Assembly (NCBI GenBank): GCA_016193065.1
Contig: JACPSX010000055.1
Coordinates: forward strand, 1-16,980
DNA length: 16,980 nt
Origin: Candidatus Tectimicrobiota bacterium
GTDB lineage: Bacteria; JACPSX01
Direction: 5' to 3'
Shown: positions 1 through 7,347 of the stretch, piece by piece
How the letters are laid out: the number at the start of each line of letters is the position of its first letter
How positions within the stretch are numbered: position 1 is the first letter of the stretch
The notes under the pieces: model-generated
What the model saw: the letters and a program-made list of their open reading frames with translations, nothing else
The model's database searches: none
What the model was told of the DNA's origin: nothing
Translations under genes and position numbers: made by a program

Positions 1-1448
1 TTCCGGTCTTCCGCGGCGACCGTCAACAAGTGGCGGGGCTGGTCGCGATCAGTTACTTCCTTCCGGAGGGGCTGGCCACCAAGGTCTACGACATCAAAGA
101 GGCATTTGAGGAATACAAGCAGAAGAAGATCTTCAAGGCTCCGATCAAAGCGCAGTACGTGGTGCTTTTCCTGATGTTCACGCTCTTGATCGTGTTCTCG
201 GCCACCTGGTTTGGTTTTTATCTGGCCAAGGGGATCACGGTTCCCATCCAGGAACTGGTGGAAGGAACCCGGGCCATCGCGGGCGGCAAGCTGGACTTTA
301 CCATCAGCGCGCGTGCTGACGACGAGATCGGCATGCTGGTGGACTCCTTCAACAAGATGACCGCGGATCTTCACCGCAGCCAGCAGGAACTCGAGCGCAC
401 GAACGCGGACCTGCGCCAGACCAATGTGGAGTTGGACCAGCGCCGCAGCTACATGGAAACGGTCCTGGAAAACATCACGACGGGGGTTCTCTCTCTGGAT
501 CCGAAGGGCCGGATTACCACCTTCAACCGGGCCGCCGAGCGCATCCTGGGGATCGATGCGGCCAGCGCCAAGGGGCGGCACTATCGGACCGTTTTCCGCT
601 CCGATCACATGGATCCCGTGCGGGCTCTCATGAAAAAGATGAACGAAAACGGAGCCACGAGCACGACGGCCCAGATGCAGCTCTCTTCCGGGGGGCGAAA
701 GATCACCCTGATCACCAGCGTGACTCACCTGCAGGACCGGGAGGGGAACTTCCTGGGAATGGTCATCGTGTTTGACGATTTGAGCGAGCTCATCAAGGCC
801 CAGAGGACCGCGGCCTGGCAAGAGGTGGCCCGGGGAATTGCTCACGAGATTAAGAACCCCTTGACCCCCATTCAGCTCTCCACCCAGAGACTCCGCAAGA
901 AGTTGGTGGAGGTCATCAAAGGGATGGTTGACGAGTTTTCGAAATTCGCCCGCATGCCCCTGCCGAACCCCAAACCCAACAATCTGCATCAGATCATTGA
1001 GGACGCCACGGGCCTGTACCGGACTTCCGTGCGAAAAATCGAGATCACCTCGTCCTACGATCCGAATGTGCCTGTCATGGAGCTGGATCGCGAGCAGATG
1101 CAAAGGGTGTTCATCAACCTGCTGGAGAACTCGGTGGATGCCACACAGGGGAAGGGACGCATCGAGATCCGGACCTCCCTGGACGCGCAGCGCCAGAGGG
1201 TCTCCATCGAGGTGAGTGACGACGGGGTCGGCATTCCCGCAGAGGACCGGGACAAGCTCTTTGCGCCGTACTTTTCCACGAAGAAGAGGGGTACGGGATT
1301 GGGACTTGCCATCGTCCAGCGAATCGTGGCGGATCATAACGGCACGGTCTACGTGCAGGATAACAAACCCCGCGGCACGAAATTCGTGATTGAACTTCCT
1401 CTGGGACCCCACAAGGCCCAAGCCAGCAAGAAGATCATTTCGGTCTAG
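1..1448 (+). CDS. ntrY: NtrY-like membrane sensor histidine kinase, 5' end outside the window, DHp domain shortened
   Basis: The frame is open from base 3, so the gene starts upstream; the GTG at 30 is internal. In order I see a transmembrane helix (about 150-230), a HAMP domain with a DDEIGMLVDSFN core (about 230-390), a coiled-coil-like stretch, a PAS domain (about 450-770), a phosphotransfer motif AHEIKNPLTP with its histidine codon at 843-845, and a HATPase_c domain with N box NLLENSVDA (about 1117-1143), DDGVGIP and GTGLGLAIV. The AWQEVARGIAHEIKNPLTPIQLS signature is typical of NtrY. NtrY kinases autophosphorylate and pass phosphate to NtrX. Oddity: between RLRKK and VEVIKGMVDEFSKFARMP (near 900-908) about 21 residues usual in the family are missing, so the two DHp helices are abnormally short. 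It ends 13 bases before its cognate regulator. Family call is strong; activity is uncertain. Confidence 0.9.
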   Translation, partial: PVFRGDRQQVAGLVAISYFLPEGLATKVYDIKEAFEEYKQKKIFKAPIKAQYVVLFLMFTLLIVFSATWFGFYLAKGITVPIQELVEGTRAIAGGKLDFTISARADDEIGMLVDSFNKMTADLHRSQQELERTNADLRQTNVELDQRRSYMETVLENITTGVLSLDPKGRITTFNRAAERILGIDAASAKGRHYRTVFRSDHMDPVRALMKKMNENGATSTTAQMQLSSGGRKITLITSVTHLQDREGNFLGMVIVFDDLSELIKAQRTAAWQEVARGIAHEIKNPLTPIQLSTQRLRKKLVEVIKGMVDEFSKFARMPLPNPKPNNLHQIIEDATGLYRTSVRKIEITSSYDPNVPVMELDREQMQRVFINLLENSVDATQGKGRIEIRTSLDAQRQRVSIEVSDDGVGIPAEDRDKLFAPYFSTKKRGTGLGLAIVQRIVADHNGTVYVQDNKPRGTKFVIELPLGPHKAQASKKIISV

Positions 1449-1461
1449 GGGAGGAAGCATC

Positions 1462-3663
1462 TTGAAAAAGGGCAGTATTCTGATCGTCGATGACGAGAAG
1501 TCCATCGTTTCCTCCCTGGAGGGAATTTTGGAAGACGAGGGCTTTCAGGTGATCAGCGCCAAGGATGGTCAGCAGGCCCTGCAGATTATCCGGGGGCAAA
1601 ACCCCGACCTGGTCCTCCTGGACATCTGGATGCCGGGAATGGACGGCATCGAGGCTCTGCAGGCCATCAAGAACCTGAGGGCCGACCTGGGAGTCATCGT
1701 CATGTCCGGCCACGGCAGCATCGATACGGCCGTCAAGGCCACCAAGCTTGGTGCTTTTGATTACATCGAGAAGCCTCTCTCGATGGACAGCCTCCTCCTT
1801 ACCGTGAAGCACGCCCTGGAACAGCAGCGGCTTTTGCGACAGAATGTGGAGCTGAAGCGCAGAGCCAACAAGGGGGAGAATCTGGTCGGCGAGAGTTCCC
1901 GGACCCTGGCGGTCCGCAAAAGGGTTGCAGCCGCGGCCCGGCGGGATGACCCGGTCATGATCCTGGGTGAAAACGGGACCGGAAAGGAACTGGTGGCGAG
2001 GCTGATCCATCGGGAAAGCGGGCGGCGGGATGCCCCGTTTGTCAAGCTGAACTGCTCGAGTCTCCCCGCCGAGGATTGGAAACGAGTCTTGTGGGGGGCC
2101 GAGGGAGCCGCCTCCAAAGAAGGGGAATTCACCCAGGGGAAGCTCGCCCAGGCCGAAGGGGGCACCCTGTTCTTGGACGACGTGGAATATCTGGGGCCGG
2201 AGATCGAGGCGGCCCTGGCCCGCTCTCTGAAGAGCAAAACCTTTACCAGGGCAGGCAGGTCCGAAACTCTCCCCCTGGACGTGCGGATTATGGCCGCCAC
2301 CACCAAGCCCTGGACCCGCGGAGATCTGGTCGGCAACCTGTCCTCCGAGTTCCTGGCCTTGTTTTCCTCTGCGCCGATCCAACTGCCTCCGCTGCGCCAG
2401 CGCAAGGAGGACATTCCCGCGCTGGTAGATCATTTTCTCCGGGAACTGGCGGAGGAATACGGCAGGGGGAGCAAGGAGATGGATGAAGCGGCCATGCAGA
2501 TTCTGATGAATCATGACTGGCCCGGCAACGTGAAGGAGCTGCAGAACATCCTGGAGCGGATCTTCATCACAGTACCCTGGGCCCGGATTTCGCGGGAGGA
2601 TATCCCCGCCGCGATCCGCAAGAACCCGGCACTGGCCGGAAACGGGTCCGCGTGGGACGGCGCGCAGTCACTGAAGGATGCCCGCAGGTTGTGGGAGCGG
2701 GAATTCATCGGCTACAATTTGCGCCGCCATCGCGGCAGCCTGGCCAAAACGGCCGGGGAGCTTGGGATTTCTGTTCCCAGCCTGGAGCAGAAGATCAAAT
2801 CTCTGAAAATCTTCGTTCCCAGGAGGGGTGAGTTCCAACCTCAAAGGAGCCTGAAGAGAAGCGTGGTGCTGTGCGGACAGGGGCTCCACTCCGGACTCAA
2901 GGGCGGGTTGATACTGAACCCCCTGCCTCCCAACAGCGGGATCCATTTCGGGAACATCACCTCGGGCGAGAGTATCCCGGCCTTGGTGGATTACGTCTAT
3001 TCAGCGGAGTACGCGACCTCTTTGCGAAGGGGCGTTGTGATTGCCCGCACCATCGAGCACTTGATGGCTGTCCTGCACATGTACGGAATCTCGAACCTGC
3101 TGGTCAAGATCAACGATGAGGTCCCCATCATGGATGGCTCGGCGCTGGACCTGTGCCAGTTGATCGAGGATGGCGGCGTCGAGGAACAGGGGGCGGAGGC
3201 GGAGGAGATCATCGTGAAGGAAACCGTCACCGTGGGCAATCCGCAAAACGGCGGCAAGCACATCCGGATCGAGCCCGCGCAGACTCTTAGTGTCACCTAT
3301 ATCCTGGACTATCCTCGTCCGATCGGTCACCAGGAGTTTACCTTTACCCCCTGCGGAGTTGAGGACTTCAAGCGGGAAATCGCTCCGGCGCGGACCTTCG
3401 GCTTTCTCAAGGACATCGAGAAGCTGGAACAGATGGGGCTGGGAGGAGGGGGCCGCCTGCACAACGTGATCCTGGTGGATGAGGACAGAATCATCAACGC
3501 CCCCTTGCGGTTTCCCGATGAGTTCGTGCGCCACAAGATCCTGGACGTGCTCGGGGATCTCTACCTGCGGGGGAAGCGGATCCGGGGGAAGGTCACGGCC
3601 TGCATGACAGGTCACGCGGACAACGTGGAGTTGGTTAGGCGGATCGGGGCGGCTCAGCTATGA
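1462..3663 (+). CDS. lpxC: NtrX-like response regulator fused in frame to LpxC (UDP-3-O-acyl-GlcNAc deacetylase)
   Basis: I start it at TTG 1462 (733 aa), with GGAGG at 1450-1454 seven bases upstream; the open frame reaches back to 1390 without a ribosome site. Residues 5-125 are a receiver domain (D10/D11, phospho-acceptor D54, IEKPLS lysine). Residues 145-390 are an AAA+ domain of the NtrC family with Walker A GENGTGKE (169-176), but the GAFTGA loop is gone (212-226), Walker B ends DD instead of DE (239-240), and arginine-finger positions are S294 and L300. Residues 410-450 are a Fis-type helix-turn-helix. After a linker of about 12 residues, 463-733 is a full LpxC with TIEH (E532, H533), [20 protein letters not shown] (H691, D695) and GHADN (H718), so all zinc and catalytic residues are present. 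LpxC catalyses the committed step of lipid A synthesis. The stop overlaps purM (ATGA). Confidence 0.93.
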   Translation: MKKGSILIVDDEKSIVSSLEGILEDEGFQVISAKDGQQALQIIRGQNPDLVLLDIWMPGMDGIEALQAIKNLRADLGVIVMSGHGSIDTAVKATKLGAFDYIEKPLSMDSLLLTVKHALEQQRLLRQNVELKRRANKGENLVGESSRTLAVRKRVAAAARRDDPVMILGENGTGKELVARLIHRESGRRDAPFVKLNCSSLPAEDWKRVLWGAEGAASKEGEFTQGKLAQAEGGTLFLDDVEYLGPEIEAALARSLKSKTFTRAGRSETLPLDVRIMAATTKPWTRGDLVGNLSSEFLALFSSAPIQLPPLRQRKEDIPALVDHFLRELAEEYGRGSKEMDEAAMQILMNHDWPGNVKELQNILERIFITVPWARISREDIPAAIRKNPALAGNGSAWDGAQSLKDARRLWEREFIGYNLRRHRGSLAKTAGELGISVPSLEQKIKSLKIFVPRRGEFQPQRSLKRSVVLCGQGLHSGLKGGLILNPLPPNSGIHFGNITSGESIPALVDYVYSAEYATSLRRGVVIARTIEHLMAVLHMYGISNLLVKINDEVPIMDGSALDLCQLIEDGGVEEQGAEAEEIIVKETVTVGNPQNGGKHIRIEPAQTLSVTYILDYPRPIGHQEFTFTPCGVEDFKREIAPARTFGFLKDIEKLEQMGLGGGGRLHNVILVDEDRIINAPLRFPDEFVRHKILDVLGDLYLRGKRIRGKVTACMTGHADNVELVRRIGAAQL

Positions 3664-4636
3664 TTACCTACCGCGACGCCGGGGTAGATCTGAATGCGGC
3701 CGGGGCCCTGGTCGGCAAAATTGCGGCTCTGGCCCGATCCACGTTTCGCCCCGAGGTCCTGACGGATATCGGGGGGTTTGCCGGACAGTTTCGGCTTCCC
3801 GCCGGATACCGGGAGCCCGTGCTGGTGGCCTCCACGGACGGGGTTGGCACCAAGGTGAAAATTGCCCAATCTCTGGGCCTCCACCATACGGTGGGCATCG
3901 ATTTGGTGGCCATGTGCGTCAACGATATTGCCGTCCAGGGGGCCGAACCCTTGTTCTTTTTGGATTATCTGGCCACCGGCCGGCTCGATCTGGGGGTGGT
4001 CGAGAAGATCATCGAAGGGATCGTGCGGGGGTGTAAGCAGGCCGGGTGCGCCCTGCTGGGCGGGGAGACGGCCGAGATGCCCGGGCCATCGATGGTCGTT
4101 TCATCGAAAAGGGGGACACCGTCGTGGGGATTCCTTCCAGTGGGCTCCACAGCAACGGCTATTCCCTGGTGCGGAAGGTGCTGGAGACGGCCGGCCTTCA
4201 TCTGGAAGAGGTTGTGTCTGGGCTGGGGCGGAGTCTCGGGGAAGAGCTCCTGGAGCCTACCCGCATCTACTCCCCCCTGATGCAAGGCCTGATGGCACGC
4301 TGCCCGATCCGCGGGGCGGTTCACATTACAGGAGGGGGGTTGATCGAGAACATTCCTCGTATCTTGCCCCGGGGGTTGGGAGTCGATCTCGACCCGGGGA
4401 AGTGGAGGATCCCGCCAATCTTCGAGCTGTTGCGGGAAAGGGGCGGCATCCCGCGCGAGGAAATGTTCCGCGCCTTCAATATGGGGGTCGGAATGGTCTT
4501 GATCCTGTCCGGCAAGGATGCTGGCGAGGGTCGGGAATGGCTGCAGGGGCAAGGAGAGGAGTCCTTCCTCATCGGGGAGGTCATCGAACTGCCGGAGTCG
4601 GAGACCTGTCGGGTAAAGATCTCGGGAGGAACATGA
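3660..4636 (+). pseudogene. purM: Phosphoribosylformylglycinamidine cyclo-ligase, interrupted by an internal loss of about 64 nt
   Basis: PurM converts FGAM and ATP to AIR in de novo purine synthesis. The ATG at 3660 overlaps the previous stop (ATGA). Frame one reads 142 good PurM residues with STDGVGTK (58-65), [12 protein letters not shown] and GGETAEMPG, then goes out of frame after 4085 and would stop at 4280. The rest of PurM continues in another frame from about 4088: [47 protein letters not shown], ending at TGA 4634-4636. Between the halves the family normally has about 21 more residues (in E. coli, MYHGEDYDVAGF and onward to the EIIDG region). Adding 21 to the 142 and 182 residues present gives the usual length of about 345, so roughly 64 nt are missing. 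Everything else looks conserved and purN is intact, so an assembly error or a very recent deletion fits best. Confidence 0.88.
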
Positions 4637-5289
4637 ACATTGCAGTGCTGGCCTCGGGGCGCGGGACAAACTTGCAGGCTCTCATTGATGCGACAGAGGC
4701 GGGAAAGATCTCGGCCCGGATCGTTCTGGTAGTCAGCGACGTGGAGAGTGCCTATGCTCTGCAGAGAGCTGCCCGTCACGGGATCGAGACGCGAGTTCTC
4801 AGGCCCAAGGAGTTTCCCGACCGGGTCCGCTTCGAGGAAGAGATGGTCCGGGTTTTGCGTTCCCGACAGGTGGGCTTGATCTGCCTGGCGGGATTTATGC
4901 GGATTCTAGGGTCCACGGTGATCGAGAACTTCCGGGGCCGCATCATGAACATCCACCCCGCCCTTTTGCCGTCTTTTCCGGGGCTCCACGGCCAGCGGCA
5001 GGCACTGGAGTATGGGGTGAAGATTTCGGGCTGCACCGTCCATTTTGTCGATGAGGGGGTGGACACGGGGCCGATCATCATCCAGGCGGCCGTACCGGTC
5101 TTTTCCGGGGATACAGAAGAAAGCTTGTCCAGCCGGATCCTGGAGCAGGAGCACCGGATCTACCCCCTGGCCGTGCAGGCGTTTGTGGAAGGAAGACTGA
5201 AGATCGAAGGGAGGCGCGTGCATTTTCGGGGAGAAGAGTCCTCGCGAAGCGGGGAGGTCGTATTGTCCCCTGTCCCGCAACAGCCTTGA
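4633..5289 (+). CDS. purN: Phosphoribosylglycinamide formyltransferase (folate-dependent)
   Basis: PurN transfers a formyl group from 10-formyl-tetrahydrofolate to GAR to make FGAR, an earlier step in the same pathway as PurM. The ATG at 4633 overlaps the purM stop (ATGA) and has GGGAGGA at 4624-4630. The open frame extends far upstream, but that part overlaps purM and has no PurN similarity. The 218-aa product shows the N-terminal SGRGTN loop, AGFMRIL, the N-I-H-P-A-L-L-P signature with N106 and H108, and DEGVDTGPII with D144. These fall at the same numbers as the E. coli catalytic residues. The C-terminal tail after about residue 195 (RVHFRGEESS and onward) is not conserved, which is normal for the family. 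It is translationally coupled to purM and ends the first gene cluster. Confidence 0.96.
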   Translation: MNIAVLASGRGTNLQALIDATEAGKISARIVLVVSDVESAYALQRAARHGIETRVLRPKEFPDRVRFEEEMVRVLRSRQVGLICLAGFMRILGSTVIENFRGRIMNIHPALLPSFPGLHGQRQALEYGVKISGCTVHFVDEGVDTGPIIIQAAVPVFSGDTEESLSSRILEQEHRIYPLAVQAFVEGRLKIEGRRVHFRGEESSRSGEVVLSPVPQQP

Positions 5290-5315
5290 GAGTTCTCAAT
5301 AGAGACCCATATCAT
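5286..5315 (+). promoter_or_regulatory. Possible sigma-70-like promoter for lolA
   Basis: TTGAGA at 5286-5291 (overlapping the purN stop) and TATCAT at 5310-5315 are separated by 18 bases; each differs from consensus at one position. It sits about 60 bases before the lolA start in an 84-base gap that holds no gene. This is pattern matching only; read-through from purN remains possible. Confidence 0.4.
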
Positions 5316-5373
5316 ATCCGGAGTGGAGGATGTGAGAGGGTTGGCGCAGACGCAGAGAGGATAGGTTGACGAT

Positions 5374-6096
5374 ATGAGGCGTGGATGGTTTAATAAATTC
5401 AGCTTTGGCCTTGTGCTGGTCTCGGGTGCTGTGCTTCTGCCGGGGGCGGTAGGACGAGCCTCCGGTCCCCTTTCCCTGGCGGAAATTGTTGAGCGTGTTC
5501 AAAAGGTATACGAGCTGACTGAGGATATTTCGGCGGATTTCGCGCAGGTTTCAACCTTGAAGTCCCTGGCGGTGACGGGACCTGCCGGCGGACAGCACGA
5601 GCAACAGGCAGCGGGAAAAGTGCGAATCAAGAAGCCGGGCATGATTCGCTGGGATTATTCGAAGCCGGAGGCCCAGGTGTTGCTCAGCGACGGGAAGGTC
5701 CTGTGGCGTTACGCGTCGTCCGAAAAGGTGGCTTATAAGGATAGCCTGGCCGCGACCGGGAAAACGCCCCTTTCTTTCCTGACAGGCACGGGGAAAATCG
5801 AGGAGGATTTCAAGACCCGCCTTGTAAGTAACAAGGAGAATGTGGATCCGCGCACGTATCTGGTCGAGTTGGTTCCTAAAGAACCCTTGCCCACCGTGGA
5901 GAAGCTCTTCCTCGATGTGGACCGGGACAGCTTCTGGATCAAGCGGGTTACTTTCTGGGATCATTTTGGCAACAAGACGGCGTTGGGATTCTCCAACATC
6001 CGGTTGAATGTGGGGCTTTCCCCCTCACTGTTCCGGTTTACCCCTGCGCCGGGGGTACGGGTGGAATCCCTGCAGGGGATTTCGATTTGGCGTTGA
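5374..6096 (+). CDS. lolA: Outer-membrane lipoprotein carrier protein LolA
   Basis: LolA is a periplasmic chaperone that takes lipoproteins from the inner-membrane LolCDE complex to the outer membrane. The 240-aa product begins with a Sec signal peptide: MRRGWFNKFSFG, then a hydrophobic stretch, with probable cleavage near GRA-SG at about residue 30. The mature part has the LolA pattern: LAEIVERVQKVYE, then DISADFAQVSTLKS, then a GKVRIKKPGMIRWDY strand, then VLLSDGKVLWRY, then LSFLTGTGKIEEDF, then LFLDVDRDSFWIKRVTFWDHFGN. The length is slightly above that of E. coli LolA (about 200 aa including its signal). The start is ATG 5374 with AGG eight bases upstream. With LpxC and RseP nearby it supports a diderm envelope. 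No LolB or other Lol gene lies in the window. Confidence 0.93.
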   Translation: MRRGWFNKFSFGLVLVSGAVLLPGAVGRASGPLSLAEIVERVQKVYELTEDISADFAQVSTLKSLAVTGPAGGQHEQQAAGKVRIKKPGMIRWDYSKPEAQVLLSDGKVLWRYASSEKVAYKDSLAATGKTPLSFLTGTGKIEEDFKTRLVSNKENVDPRTYLVELVPKEPLPTVEKLFLDVDRDSFWIKRVTFWDHFGNKTALGFSNIRLNVGLSPSLFRFTPAPGVRVESLQGISIWR

Positions 6097-6164
6097 GAAG
6101 CCGCGGGTTAAATCAAATTTCTGCCCGTTCCCTCGGTCAGAGATTCAATGGTAGGGGATGGTAA

Positions 6165-7229
6165 ATGACCACGATCTTGAGTGCTGTCCTGGCCCTGGGG
6201 ATTTTGATTTTCGTGCACGAACTGGGGCATTTCCTGGTGGCCCGCCGCCTGGGTGTGGGGGTTGAGAAGTTTTCCCTTGGTTTTGGCCCGAAACTGCTGG
6301 CCACACGAAGGGGGGAAACCGAGTACCGCATTTCTGCGGTTCCCCTGGGCGGATATGTGAAGCTTGCCGGCGAGAATCCCGATGAGGAATGTGCCGATCC
6401 GAAGAAGTCTTTCTCGGAAAAGCCTGTGTGGACGCGGATCGCCATTGTTTTGGCCGGACCGATCTTTAACCTCCTGTTTGCGGCTGTTCTTTACGTGACG
6501 GTCTTCATGGTCGGAGTGCCCGTGTTGACGACGGAGATTCGCGGGGTGGCTCCGGGGTCTTCTGCTATGCAGGCGGGGCTGCAAAAGGGGGACCGGATCG
6601 TGGCGGTTGGCAATATCCCGGTCCAGGAATGGGAGGAGCTGGCCGACGTTATTCACCGGAGCGCGGGGAAATCGTTGGATTTCAAGGTGCGGCGGGGGGA
6701 AAATGAGTTTCATGTACCGATTACTCCCCGGGCGGATTCGGTGAAGAACATTTTCGGTGAAGAGATCGTGGTGGGCCGGATCGGTATCGAGGCGGGCGGC
6801 AAGTTCGTCACGAAGCGTTATAACCCACTGGCAGCTCTGGGAAAAGGGCTGGAGCGCACCTGGGTCATCATTAAGCTTACGGTGCAGAGCATCGTGAAAA
6901 TCATTTCTCGCGTCATCCCTGCCAGCACGATCGGGGGGCCGATTCTCATTTTCCAGATGGCCGGGGAGACAGCTCGATTAGGGCTGATCAGCTTGGTCCA
7001 CTTCGTCGCCCTGCTGAGCATCAACCTGGGGATCCTCAATTTGCTCCCGATTCCCGTTCTGGACGGGGGCCACATCGCCTTTTTTGCCCTGGAGGCCATC
7101 AAGGGGAAGCCCATCAGCTTACGAAAGAGGGAAGTTGCCCAGCAGGTAGGCTTGGTTTTGCTGATTTCGCTCATGGTCTTTGCGTTTTACAACGACCTTG
7201 TGCGGCTTTTCCTGGGATCCGCCCAGTAA
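6165..7229 (+). CDS. rseP: RseP-type intramembrane site-2 zinc metalloprotease
   Basis: The 354-aa protein belongs to peptidase family M50 and cleaves membrane-embedded substrates such as anti-sigma factors and leftover signal peptides. The first membrane helix holds the zinc motif HELGH (H18, E19, H22). It is followed by SLGFGPKLL and VPLGGYVKLAGE, a second helix (VLAGPIFNLLFAAVLYV), one PDZ domain (about 120-195, with GLQKGDRIVAV), and C-terminal helices containing NLLPIPVLDGGH, where D300 is the third zinc ligand. Having one PDZ domain rather than the two of E. coli RseP is common outside Gammaproteobacteria. The start is ATG 6165 with AGGGGA at 6153-6158. It is usually near dxr, cdsA and uppS, but here it lies between lolA and rimP. 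No sigma or anti-sigma gene in the window suggests its substrate. Confidence 0.95.
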   Translation: MTTILSAVLALGILIFVHELGHFLVARRLGVGVEKFSLGFGPKLLATRRGETEYRISAVPLGGYVKLAGENPDEECADPKKSFSEKPVWTRIAIVLAGPIFNLLFAAVLYVTVFMVGVPVLTTEIRGVAPGSSAMQAGLQKGDRIVAVGNIPVQEWEELADVIHRSAGKSLDFKVRRGENEFHVPITPRADSVKNIFGEEIVVGRIGIEAGGKFVTKRYNPLAALGKGLERTWVIIKLTVQSIVKIISRVIPASTIGGPILIFQMAGETARLGLISLVHFVALLSINLGILNLLPIPVLDGGHIAFFALEAIKGKPISLRKREVAQQVGLVLLISLMVFAFYNDLVRLFLGSAQ

Positions 7230-7238
7230 TCTTTTGTC

Positions 7239-7266
7239 TTGAAAATAAGTGGAAAGGTAGTAAAAT
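7239..7266 (+). promoter_or_regulatory. Sigma-70-like promoter of the rimP-nusA-infB operon
   Basis: TTGAAA at 7239-7244 and TAAAAT at 7261-7266 are 16 bases apart; each differs from consensus at one position. The site begins ten bases after the rseP stop and implies transcription starting near 7273, giving a leader of about 75 bases before rimP. Position, spacing and the local AT-rich composition make this the best promoter in the window. Confidence 0.68.
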
Positions 7267-7289
7267 TGACATGTTCAATATCCGCTTTG

Positions 7290-7317
7290 AAAAAGTGGGC
7301 CGGTGCCCACTTTTTTT
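7290..7317 (+). terminator. Intrinsic terminator or attenuator in the rimP leader
   Basis: AAAAAGTGGGC (7290-7300), a CGGT loop, and GCCCACTTTTT (7305-7315) form an 11-bp perfect stem whose 3' arm runs into a row of T residues ending at 7317. It lies downstream of the predicted promoter and upstream of rimP, so besides ending rseP transcripts it would attenuate the rimP operon. A similar GTGGGC/GCCCAC hairpin with a T-run before rimP is known from other bacteria (the rimP leader). Whether it is regulated is inference. Confidence 0.78.
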
Positions 7318-7347
7318 GTTCCTCTTTGATTGGCTGAGAGCTCAGCG

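Noticed and set aside
3862-4632. An N-terminal extension of purN in its open frame upstream of 4633.
   Set aside because: It overlaps the coding sequence of purM in another frame, has no PurN similarity, and ATG 4633 has a good ribosome site and matches E. coli residue numbering.
3660-4636. Programmed frameshifting or translational bypass in purM.
   Set aside because: Conserved residues between the halves are absent from the DNA, not merely in another frame, so recoding could not restore the protein; there is no slippery heptamer with a stem at the joint.
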